Assembly: GCA_003170375.1 (NCBI GenBank) | Contig: PMZN01000158.1 | Location: 6,860-14,455 of the forward strand | From: Acidimicrobiaceae bacterium | GTDB taxonomy: Bacteria > Actinomycetota > Acidimicrobiia > Acidimicrobiales > Bog-793 | DNA length: 7,596 bases | Reading direction: 5' to 3' | Shown here: positions 1-5,864 of the stretch, piece by piece | How positions within the stretch are numbered: position 1 is the stretch's first letter | Layout of the letters: every line of letters starts with the position of its first letter | Notes under the pieces: generated by a model | What the model saw: only the letters and a program-made list of their open reading frames with translations | What the model was told of the DNA's origin: nothing | The model's database searches: none | Position numbers and translations under genes: made by a program

Positions 1-2
1 CG

Positions 3-674
3 ATGCCCTTCACGGTCGTCGGGACGGCGGCCTTCCCGGTCTTCGGGGCCCAGGGCGGACTCGGGACCGGCGCCGACATGAGCCTGCGGTCCTATGACCG
101 CCTCGCCGGCTGCACCCCTGGGGACACGAGCACTATCTGCATCCTCGACGGTGCTGTTTTGAACGTGGGGCCTGGCCCTGGGGGCGCCGGCACCCTGGCG
201 CGCCTCGAGACCGCGTACGGCAACGGGGCGGTTCTCCCCGTGGTCCCGACCTCGCTCGTGAATTTCGGCCAATCCTCGGACCTCCCCCTCGTCCTGGGCC
301 TCGCGATGGCTCTGTTCGGGGCGGCGGCCGCCCTTCACTTCCTGCTCGTGAGCGTGACGCGGCGCCGGCACGATACGGGGATGCTCAAGACGCTCGGGCT
401 CATCGGGCGCCAGGTACGCGCGGTCGTGCTCTGGCAGGTCACGGCCGTGGTGGTGGTCTCTCTCGTCATCGGGGTCCCGTTCGGCATCGTCGCCGGCCGC
501 TTCGCGTGGAATCTCACGGCCTCGGACTTCGGCGTCATCTCCGACGTCGTGATCCCGGGTTGGCAGGTGGCGACCATCGTGGCCGGATCCATCGCGGCCG
601 GGAACCTGCTCGCCGTCGTCCCGGCCGCCATGTCGTCACGGCTGCGGCCCGCACCCCTGCTGAGGGCGCAGTAG
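3..674 (+). CDS. FtsX/MacB-type ABC transporter permease, C-terminal part (5' end outside window)
   Basis: This is the C-terminal part of a permease of the FtsX-like family, the membrane component of ABC systems related to MacB and LolCDE. The visible 223 residues begin inside an extracytoplasmic domain, which contains two cysteines (residues 37 and 46) that could form a disulfide. Three hydrophobic segments follow at about residues 95-117, 140-165 and 186-208. Between the first and second is a basic stretch (RRRHDTGMLKTLGLIGRQV, residues 120-138), matching the family's cytoplasmic coupling loop that contacts the ATPase. The end (RLRPAPLLRAQ) is the usual FtsX-family finish. The reading frame is open to the left edge and the family is normally much longer, so the ATG at position 3 is almost certainly internal. 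The ATPase partner is presumably upstream and the substrate cannot be inferred. The family call is firm; the specific role is unknown. Confidence 0.85.
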   Translation: MPFTVVGTAAFPVFGAQGGLGTGADMSLRSYDRLAGCTPGDTSTICILDGAVLNVGPGPGGAGTLARLETAYGNGAVLPVVPTSLVNFGQSSDLPLVLGLAMALFGAAAALHFLLVSVTRRRHDTGMLKTLGLIGRQVRAVVLWQVTAVVVVSLVIGVPFGIVAGRFAWNLTASDFGVISDVVIPGWQVATIVAGSIAAGNLLAVVPAAMSSRLRPAPLLRAQ

Positions 675-765
675 CTGTCGCAGGGCGAAAGGACGAGCCG
701 CGGGGCCGCCAAAGATCGTGAACGTTCGTCTATGGCGTCCCATCGGAAGCCGCAGGTGAGTTTGC

Positions 766-771
766 TACCGT
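766..771 (+). promoter_or_regulatory. Candidate extended -10 element (TGC-TACCGT) for the DinB gene
   Basis: The hexamer TACCGT fits the actinobacterial -10 pattern TANNNT and is preceded by TGC, giving an extended -10. It lies 40 bases before the ATG at 812, leaving a leader of about 30 nt that holds the strong Shine-Dalgarno. No good -35 box is visible at the usual spacing. The same hexamer recurs before the EamA gene at 7334. Evidence is motif and position only. Confidence 0.4.
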
Positions 772-798
772 CGAACGCCGTGGCGGCTTGATGGCAAG

Positions 799-805
799 AG
801 GAGGT
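799..805 (+). promoter_or_regulatory. Strong Shine-Dalgarno (AGGAGGT) that fixes the DinB start
   Basis: AGGAGGT ends 6 bases before the ATG at 812. This decides the start: the in-frame TTG at 788 and ATG at 791 lie upstream of or against this site and have no ribosome binding site of their own. It is the only near-consensus Shine-Dalgarno in the window. Confidence 0.8.
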
Positions 806-811
806 ACCGAG

Positions 812-1321
812 ATGACGAGCGCCGACCTGCTGACTGACGGTTTCGGGCGGATTCACGAGATCGTGGAGGAGGTGCTGGACGGCCTGACGACCACCGAGCT
901 GACCTCTCGCCTCGACGGCGAGGCGAATTCGATCGCCTGGCTCGTATGGCACCTGACCCGGGTCCAAGACGACCACATCGCGGACGTCGCCGGAACCGAT
1001 CAGGCCTGGACCTCGTCGGGCTGGGCGGAGCGGTTCGCCCTACCGCTGGAGGTCTCGGATATCGGCTACGGCCACGGTCCCGACCAGGTTGCCGCGGTCA
1101 CTGCCGACGCGGAGCTGCTGCGTGCGTACAACGACGCCGTCTACGACAACACGCTCCAGTTCGTCCAGCACGTGACCGACGCCGACCTTGATCGAGTCGT
1201 GGACGAGCGGTGGGACCCGCCTGTCACCCTCGGCGTCAGGCTCGTAAGTGTGATTGCCGACGATCTGCAACACGCCGGGCAGGCCGCGTATGTACGCGGG
1301 ATCCTCGAGCGCCGGCGCTGA
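812..1321 (+). CDS. DinB/DUF664 family protein, mycothiol-transferase-like
   Basis: A 169-residue four-helix-bundle protein of the DinB superfamily. The N-terminal half has the pattern EANSIAWLVWHLTRVQDDH (residues 37-55), and the C-terminal half has ADDLQHAGQAAYVRG (149-163). The likely metal ligands are H47, D150 and H154. The H plus D-x3-H arrangement is the zinc-site pattern of mycobacterial mycothiol S-transferase-type DinB proteins (Rv0443-like). Such enzymes are cytoplasmic and use mycothiol, the actinobacterial low-molecular-weight thiol, as co-substrate in detoxification or isomerisation. The start at 812 is chosen for the AGGAGGT at 799-805. The gene stands alone, 137 bases after the permease and convergent with the DprA-like gene. 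The family is secure. Mycothiol use is inferred from residue pattern and lineage, and the substrate is unknown; maleylpyruvate isomerase-like activity or another thiol transfer is equally possible. Confidence 0.85.
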   Translation: MTSADLLTDGFGRIHEIVEEVLDGLTTTELTSRLDGEANSIAWLVWHLTRVQDDHIADVAGTDQAWTSSGWAERFALPLEVSDIGYGHGPDQVAAVTADAELLRAYNDAVYDNTLQFVQHVTDADLDRVVDERWDPPVTLGVRLVSVIADDLQHAGQAAYVRGILERRR

Positions 1322-1357
1322 GCGCGGCCGTCGCCTGGTCACGAACCGAAAGGGGCG

Positions 1358-2098
1358 CTAGACGGGTCGGAGCCGCTCAAAGAGCTCGGCGAGCTCCTCC
1401 CGGTCGTCGATCACCACGTCTGCCATGGGCCGGCGAGCTCGAAGCAGCTCCGCCGTCCTGCCTGTGGCAGAGAGCAGCGCAGGGTCGCAGCCGTTCGGAT
1501 CGGCGAGCGCAACGTTGCCGCTGCACGCGGTGACTGCTCCATCGGGTCCTCTCGGGCGCACGACCACGAGGAGCCGCCCCTGAACCACAGCGAAGCGCGC
1601 GGTGTGCATCGCGCCTGAGGAGGTCTCGCACTGGCAGATCACCACGGCGAGCGAGAGCCCCGACTGAATGCGGTCACGGGCCACGAGCTGGCGCCGGGCA
1701 ACCGGTGTCCCAGGCGGTACCTCGGCTATGAGCCCTCCGCCGGAGGCGACGATCTCCTCCGCGAGAGCGGCGTTCGAGATTGGCGTCGGGACGTCCACGC
1801 CCGAGCCGAGCACCGCCCAGGTGAGGCCGCCGGCTGCCAGCGCGCTCTCGTGGGCGACGGTGTCGATGCCGGCCGCGAGCCCGGAGATGACCGCGAGGCC
1901 TGCAGCGACTGCACTTCTGGCGGCTGCATCGGCCACGCTCCGCCCAAAGCGCGACGGGTGGCGTGTGCCCACGACCGCCACAGCGGCAGCGGGCGGCAAC
2001 GTGCCGCGTACCCACAGGGTCTTGGGCGGGGAGGGAATCGAACGCAGTCCGGCCGGGTAGTCGGGCGCGTTGATCCTAATGACCTCAGCTGGGAGCAA
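1358..2098 (-). CDS. dprA: Small stand-alone DprA/Smf-like Rossmann-fold protein
   Basis: A 246-residue protein covering the DprA/Smf core (DNA_processg_A family), whose best-known members bind single-stranded DNA and load RecA during transformation. Visible family motifs in order: the lead-in DYPAGLRSIPSPPKTLWVRG (13-32), VVGTRHPSRFG (42-52), SGLAAGIDTVAH (72-83), AVLGSGVD (95-102), an altered PPG-x-P...RDRIQSGLS block (128-149; the usual F..RNRIIAGLS reads L..RDRIQSGLS), and SGAMHTARFA..QGR (161-175). It lacks both the N-terminal SAM-like region and the C-terminal winged-helix domain of full DprA, which is normally about 300-390 residues. The start is a TTG at 2098, overlapping the last 14 bases of the CYTH-CHAD gene. 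No other in-frame start keeps the conserved lead-in, and translation is probably coupled. The ~70 residues after the Rossmann core match nothing I recognise. Membership of the DprA superfamily is clear; a role in competence is not. Confidence 0.8.
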   Translation of the reverse strand: MLPAEVIRINAPDYPAGLRSIPSPPKTLWVRGTLPPAAAVAVVGTRHPSRFGRSVADAAARSAVAAGLAVISGLAAGIDTVAHESALAAGGLTWAVLGSGVDVPTPISNAALAEEIVASGGGLIAEVPPGTPVARRQLVARDRIQSGLSLAVVICQCETSSGAMHTARFAVVQGRLLVVVRPRGPDGAVTACSGNVALADPNGCDPALLSATGRTAELLRARRPMADVVIDDREELAELFERLRPV

Positions 2099-4019
2099 CC
2101 TGCCGACGGATCGGTGTGATCGTCGAGCCGTTCGCCGGATGCGGCTCGCCGAGCGGCGCTGAGTCCCCTTCGGTCGCTGGCACCGAAGCCTCGCTGGTAA
2201 CCGGCGCTGACTCCGTGTCGGTCCCGAGCGGAGACACTTCGCCGGTCATCTCGGGCTCAGGCGACGGCCGAGGCGAGACCCCCGGGCGTGAGGTGGCGAG
2301 GGAGCTTGAGGTGGAATTCACAAGTGCCGGACGGGCGCGACCCACGACCCCGATCTGACGAGCTTCGGCACTTGCAGCGGTCGGCTGGCGAACAAGAGGC
2401 GCCGCCGCCTTCTGGCGCAGTTCCATCAACGACCTCGCGCGCTTCCATTCCTTGCCCTGCAGCAGCTGCACAAGCTCGGGCATGTCACCAAGAAGATGCT
2501 CGGCCTCGCTGCGGTACTGCCCGGCGACACCACCCATGGCGAAGATGGCGGCACGAGAGAGCGAGGCGCCTTCCTCGGTCAGGGCGATCACCTGCAGGCG
2601 CGACGAGGCAACTGCGGCATCTTGCATGGAGCCCAGGGCGTCCTGGAGGCGGGTCATCTGGCGCACGAAGCCCTTCAATTCACCGTCGTACAGCCCCGAG
2701 GCGAACTCGAGCGCGTAACGGAGCCTCTTGCAGCGAATGCGCAGCCGGTGGTAGTCGGTTGCTGCACCCGTGCGCTTGGCCCGGCGGGCAGCCTTTCTCG
2801 CAGCACGGTGCCGCTCTTCGATCAGCTCCGGCATCGTTACAACGGCGGGCGCGCGGCCGGCAGTCGAGCGGCTCGAGGGACCCTGTGCGAGCATCGCCAC
2901 GAGACCTGACACCAGCCGTTCGTAGCGCCGCGAGTCCAAAGCCTCGAGCAACGCTCGCCTCGCTTGCACACGATGACCGGCAAGCAGATCGGCTAGCTCG
3001 TCCAGGGCTTCACGGTGATCCCCGGGCATTTCCTCGGTCCAGTCATCGAAACGGCCGAGCTGGATGTCAAGGTCCCGCACCTCGCCGAGCAGCGCGGCCA
3101 GCCAGCCGAGCTCAGCGCGCAAACGCCCGGCCCGCACGGGAAGCACAGAGGCGAACATGTCCATTCCCGCGCGCATCCGCCTCGTCGCCACCCGCATCTG
3201 ATGGAGCGATTCGATGTCCTCTCCGAGGCGCGTCCCCGGCACGCGTGCGAGCATCGCCGAGGCTTCCTTGCGAAGCACCCGGTAGGCGAGCTCGCCGAGC
3301 GTCGAGTCCGGGGACACCCCGACGGGCCCGAGGTCCGGGGGACCCGGGATACCGATTCCGGCGGCCATGAGACCAGCTTCGAACTTGGACAGGGTCGCCG
3401 GCTGAAGGCCGCACTCACGCCGCAACCGCTCCACGAATGGTTGCATTGCGTCCACCCAGGCAGGCTGCACCTCGACCTCGACGCGAGTCAGGCGGAGCCG
3501 TCGTCGTTCGTGCCCGATCGCGATGACCGTGTCGTCCAGCGCGAGCTCTCCCACCCTCTCGCCGTGGATAGCGAGATCGAAAGGACGTCGCCGTGTCCGC
3601 ACCTCCAGAACCTGGTTGAGAGCCCGCGCTCCCGCGAGCGCCTCCACCCGCCATCCGACCTCACCGGCGCGATCCAGACCTGACAGGCCCGACGCGGGCA
3701 GCGGTTGAGTCACCTCGAGGCGGCGACGCAGCCCCTTCGTAGCGGTCGAAAGGTCCTTGAGCGTCGTCTCCAGGCGTCCGGCGCGCCGTCGAACACGCAG
3801 GACGTAACCTGCGCGGCCCATCCTCCAGTCTTCGGTGTCGACATAGACGTCGACAAGTCGTTTCGGGGCGCCCGGCACGATCTCGAGTCCCGGAATCGAC
3901 TCGGCGACCGCCGTCGGACCGGTCCTCAACGCCAGCCAGCGCTCAACCGGCCGCAGGTCGAGTGCGTCGAGCTGCCACTCGACCTCTATGTCCGTTCGAG
4001 ACTCACCCTGTGCGGACAC
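2085..4019 (-). CDS. CYTH-CHAD domain protein (polyphosphate-associated)
   Basis: A 644-residue soluble protein with an N-terminal CYTH (triphosphate tunnel) domain at about 10-215 and a CHAD domain at about 238-535. CYTH features: EVEWQ at 12-16 (the ExExK signature with Q instead of K), LRVRRR (74-79), TTLKDL (85-90), RRRLEV (98-103), VEVEV (180-184) and SKFEAGL (211-217). CHAD shows its two basic histidine helices: LHQMRVATRRMR (272-283) and YHRLRIRCKRLRY (423-435), plus LGEVRDLDIQL between them. CHAD domains are known to bind inorganic polyphosphate; CYTH domains hydrolyse triphosphates or polyphosphate. The last ~105 residues are low-complexity, rich in P/S/T/E/A. I prefer the GTG at 4019 because a TANNNT hexamer (TAGCTT) lies 7 bases upstream, suiting a leaderless transcript, and translation then begins just before the CYTH domain. 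A TTG at 4046 (653 residues) is the alternative. The gene is divergent from the NUDIX gene and overlaps the DprA-like gene. Domains are certain; enzymatic activity is not. Confidence 0.9.
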   Translation of the reverse strand: MSAQGESRTDIEVEWQLDALDLRPVERWLALRTGPTAVAESIPGLEIVPGAPKRLVDVYVDTEDWRMGRAGYVLRVRRRAGRLETTLKDLSTATKGLRRRLEVTQPLPASGLSGLDRAGEVGWRVEALAGARALNQVLEVRTRRRPFDLAIHGERVGELALDDTVIAIGHERRRLRLTRVEVEVQPAWVDAMQPFVERLRRECGLQPATLSKFEAGLMAAGIGIPGPPDLGPVGVSPDSTLGELAYRVLRKEASAMLARVPGTRLGEDIESLHQMRVATRRMRAGMDMFASVLPVRAGRLRAELGWLAALLGEVRDLDIQLGRFDDWTEEMPGDHREALDELADLLAGHRVQARRALLEALDSRRYERLVSGLVAMLAQGPSSRSTAGRAPAVVTMPELIEERHRAARKAARRAKRTGAATDYHRLRIRCKRLRYALEFASGLYDGELKGFVRQMTRLQDALGSMQDAAVASSRLQVIALTEEGASLSRAAIFAMGGVAGQYRSEAEHLLGDMPELVQLLQGKEWKRARSLMELRQKAAAPLVRQPTAASAEARQIGVVGRARPALVNSTSSSLATSRPGVSPRPSPEPEMTGEVSPLGTDTESAPVTSEASVPATEGDSAPLGEPHPANGSTITPIRRQVAPS

Positions 4020-4026
4020 CGAATAC

Positions 4027-4032
4027 AAGCTA
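4027..4032 (-). promoter_or_regulatory. Candidate -10 element (TAGCTT) for the CYTH-CHAD gene
   Basis: On the minus strand TAGCTT fits TANNNT and ends 7 bases before the GTG at 4019, so transcription would begin at or next to the start codon. It supports a leaderless start at 4019 over the TTG at 4046, which this element would leave untranscribed. No convincing -35 is seen. Short-motif evidence only. Confidence 0.35.
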
Positions 4033-4044
4033 GCCGCGGAACAC

Positions 4045-4054
4045 AAGAATTCTT
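4045..4054. promoter_or_regulatory. Perfect 10-bp palindrome between divergent CYTH-CHAD and NUDIX promoters
   Basis: AAGAATTCTT is a perfect inverted repeat lying between the minus-strand -10 candidate (4027-4032) and the plus-strand one (4070-4075), overlapping the -35 position of the latter. It is AT-rich in a GC-rich region. It could be a shared operator or simply an AT-rich promoter spacer. There is no second copy in the window to support a regulator site. Confidence 0.2.
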
Positions 4055-4069
4055 CACAGTGCTATCGGT

Positions 4070-4075
4070 TACGGT
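4070..4075 (+). promoter_or_regulatory. Candidate -10 element (TACGGT) for the NUDIX gene
   Basis: TACGGT fits TANNNT and ends 6 bases before the ATG at 4082, placing the transcription start at about the A of the start codon. The only purine-rich stretch (GGAG, 4077-4080) is one base from the ATG, too close to act as a Shine-Dalgarno, so leaderless translation is the more likely reading. Confidence 0.4.
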
Positions 4076-4081
4076 CGGAGC

Positions 4082-4528
4082 ATGACCGATTCTGCAGTGG
4101 CTCCGCCCCACGACCGCAGCGTCGTGCACGCCGCGGGGGGAATAGTCCTTCGCGCCGGCGACTCGGGCGGATGGGAGGTCGCTGTCGTGCACCGCCCCGA
4201 GCATCTCGACTGGACGCTCCCCAAGGGCAAGCTCGAAATCGACGAGACCCCGATCGAGTGCGCGCTGCGCGAAGTACGGGAGGAGACGGGCTACAGCTGC
4301 CACCTCGGCAGGTTCGTCGGTCAGGTCGAGTACACCGACCGCCGCGGCCGCGTGAAGGTCGTCTCGTACTGGCTGATGCAGCCTGTCGACGGCGCCTTCG
4401 AGCCCACGCCGGAGGTGGACGAGCTTCGCTGGCCGTCGCTTGGCGATGCCGGCCGGCTGCTCAGCTACTCACACGATCGAGACCTGCTCGAATCGGTCCA
4501 AACTCCCCTGACAAAGGCGAGCGAGTAA
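4082..4528 (+). CDS. NUDIX hydrolase, MutT1-like single-domain protein
   Basis: A 148-residue cytoplasmic NUDIX hydrolase. The complete NUDIX box GX5EX7REUXEEXGU runs from G49 to Y71 (G49, E55, R63, E64, E67, E68, G70 all present), so the Mg-binding catalytic helix is intact. The flanks AAGGIVLR (17-24), VAVVHRPEHLDWTLPKGK (33-50), VSYWLM (94-99) and EVDELRW (111-117) resemble the NUDIX part of mycobacterial MutT1 (Rv2985), which acts on 8-oxo-GTP species and dinucleoside polyphosphates. MutT1 carries an additional C-terminal histidine-phosphatase (RHG) domain; here the protein stops after the NUDIX domain. The ATG at 4082 fits the TACGGT hexamer. Its position, divergent from a polyphosphate-binding CHAD protein, makes a nucleotide or dinucleoside polyphosphate substrate plausible. 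The family is certain; the substrate is inferred. It ends 33 bases before the convergent chrA stop. Confidence 0.93.
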   Translation: MTDSAVAPPHDRSVVHAAGGIVLRAGDSGGWEVAVVHRPEHLDWTLPKGKLEIDETPIECALREVREETGYSCHLGRFVGQVEYTDRRGRVKVVSYWLMQPVDGAFEPTPEVDELRWPSLGDAGRLLSYSHDRDLLESVQTPLTKASE

Positions 4529-4561
4529 CTCCGGCACCGGCGCGCCAGCCCGTGGCAGTCC

Positions 4562-5812
4562 TCACGCGAACACGTGCAACAGGCCGACCGCGGCGCCTCC
4601 GAGCACGAGCCATGTCGCGTTCACGCGCCACCGCCACAGCAGGCCAAGACTGCATACGGCAGTGAGCACGGCAAGCCAGTCGACCAAGCTCGTCCGACCC
4701 AGTTGCACCGTGACACCGGTCATCAGGGCGACAGCGGCGACGTTGACCCCGTCGAGCGCGGAGGCGCTCCACGGCGAGCGCCTCGCGCGACGCAGCAGCG
4801 GCATCAGCGCGGCCACGAACACGAACGACGGCAGGAAGATCGCGACGGTGGCGAGCAGCGCGCCGGGTAGTCCGCCGACCACGTAACCGATCGAGGTCGC
4901 CGTGGTGAAGACCGGACCCGGGGTCACCTGGCCGATCGCCACCGTCGCGAGCAGCTGGGACTGTGTCAGCCAGTGGTTGCCCAGCACGAGATCGCTGTGG
5001 AGATAAGACACAAGGACGTAACCGGAGCCGAAGACGATCGAGCCGAGCTTCAAGAATTCCAGGAACACCGACGCCAGCGAGGCCCGCGCGAAACGCGACG
5101 GAGGAGATCCGACATGACGGGCGAGATGCATCCTCGTCACGAGCATCGGAACCGCCGAACCCGCGCCGCCCGGCACGGCTCGTGTCAATCGATGTCTGTT
5201 CTCGACAAGGGCGACGACCAGCGCCGCGCCGAGAAGGATCAACAGCGGGCTCACGCCGAGGAAATACGCAGCAAGGCCCGCTCCGGCGACCACTGCGAGA
5301 AGCCGACGTTTGACGGCGGTCCTCGCCAGTCCCACCACCGCGTTCGCGATGATCGCGACGACCACAGGCTTGATGCCGAACAGCATGCCGGCGCCTGCGT
5401 CCGTCGTCCCGTAGCTCACGTAAGCCCAGGAGAGAACGAGCACGAGCAACATCGACGGCAGGATGAAACAGGCGCCGCCGACGATGAGCCCCGCCCAGCC
5501 TTTGCGACGACGGGCCAACATGAGGGCGACCTCGGTCGACGTCGGCCCGGGGAGCAGGCTCGCCCCGCCGATGAAGTCGAGCAGTTCCTGCTCGCTCACC
5601 CAGCCTCTGCGCATGACAAGCTCAGAGCGCATCATCGCGAGGTGTGACGCCGGACCGCCGAAAGCCGTAGTGCCGAGACGGAGATATGAGCTCGCCACCT
5701 CGGCGAGCGTCGTCCGCAGCTCAGGCGCCGGTACGCAGGGCTCTGCGTCGCCCGGCAGCGCGCTCATGGCTGGTGGCGCCGCAAGACCCGCCCACCCGTC
5801 CTGTCGCGGCAC
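4562..5812 (-). CDS. chrA: ChrA family chromate transporter, two-domain form
   Basis: A 416-residue integral membrane protein of the CHR superfamily in the long, bidomain form made of two homologous halves. The first half has LRLGTTAFGGPASHLAMMR (44-62), the loop ASLLPGPTSTEVA (84-96) and FILPS (116-120). The second repeats the plan with LKLGSIVFGSGYVLVSYL (254-271), GQVTPGPVFTTAT (294-306) and FLPS (326-329). The halves are joined by a basic hydrophilic linker at about 204-245. Length matches typical ChrA (about 400 residues). Characterised members export chromate and confer resistance, but many chromosomal homologues are untested. The GTG at 5812 is favoured because TAGGTT lies 9 bases upstream. 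An ATG at 5767 (401 residues) is possible, since the first ~30 residues are not conserved-looking. No chrB or other metal-resistance gene is adjacent. It is divergent from the FAD oxidoreductase across 52 bases. Confidence 0.9.
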   Translation of the reverse strand: MPRQDGWAGLAAPPAMSALPGDAEPCVPAPELRTTLAEVASSYLRLGTTAFGGPASHLAMMRSELVMRRGWVSEQELLDFIGGASLLPGPTSTEVALMLARRRKGWAGLIVGGACFILPSMLLVLVLSWAYVSYGTTDAGAGMLFGIKPVVVAIIANAVVGLARTAVKRRLLAVVAGAGLAAYFLGVSPLLILLGAALVVALVENRHRLTRAVPGGAGSAVPMLVTRMHLARHVGSPPSRFARASLASVFLEFLKLGSIVFGSGYVLVSYLHSDLVLGNHWLTQSQLLATVAIGQVTPGPVFTTATSIGYVVGGLPGALLATVAIFLPSFVFVAALMPLLRRARRSPWSASALDGVNVAAVALMTGVTVQLGRTSLVDWLAVLTAVCSLGLLWRWRVNATWLVLGGAAVGLLHVFA

Positions 5813-5821
5813 ACGGTCGAC

Positions 5822-5827
5822 AACCTA
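5822..5827 (-). promoter_or_regulatory. Candidate -10 element (TAGGTT) for chrA
   Basis: On the minus strand TAGGTT matches TANNNT and ends 9 bases before the GTG at 5812. This fits a leaderless or very short-leader transcript and supports GTG 5812 over the ATG at 5767. No -35 is recognised. Confidence 0.35.
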
Positions 5828-5850
5828 ACCGGACCCGGCCGGCCGGCCGT

Positions 5851-5856
5851 GAGAAG
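5851..5856 (+). promoter_or_regulatory. Weak Shine-Dalgarno (GAGAAG) for the FAD oxidoreductase
   Basis: GAGAAG lies 8 bases before the ATG at 5865. It is the only plausible ribosome binding site there. It directly follows a 14-bp GC palindrome (5836-5849), which would be in the leader if transcription starts upstream of it. Confidence 0.4.
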
Positions 5857-5864
5857 ATCCGTTC

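Noticed and set aside
788..811. Upstream in-frame starts (TTG 788, ATG 791) for the DinB gene
   Set aside because: They would place the strong AGGAGGT inside the coding sequence and have no ribosome site of their own. The family's N-terminus begins near the ATG at 812.
335..976. Minus-strand open frame spanning the permease end and the start of the DinB gene
   Set aside because: It crosses two well-supported plus-strand genes and the promoter/ribosome-site region between them, and its translation resembles no family.
1308..1357. 12-bp palindrome AGCGCCGGCGCT (1308-1319) near the DinB stop, as a possible terminator in the convergent gap
   Set aside because: It has no loop and no following T-run, and lies mostly inside the coding sequence. 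Such GC palindromes are common here.
2288..3370. Long plus-strand open frame (360 codons) opposite the CYTH-CHAD gene
   Set aside because: It is antisense to a gene with clear domains. Its translation is Arg/Pro/Ser/Ala-rich with no recognisable motif, as expected for a shadow frame in GC-rich coding DNA.
4044..4046. TTG at 4046 as the start of CYTH-CHAD
   Set aside because: It is kept only as an alternative. The nine extra residues precede the domain and look non-conserved, and the better-placed -10 element favours GTG 4019.
4529..4561. Possible bidirectional terminator between the convergent NUDIX and chrA genes
   Set aside because: The 33-base gap contains GGCGCGCC but no clear stem-loop with a T-tract on either strand.
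4973..5647. Plus-strand open frame of 224 codons opposite chrA, rich in R, E, D and H
   Set aside because: Its hydrophilic composition is the mirror of the hydrophobic codons of the ChrA membrane helices. There is no start signal and no known fold.
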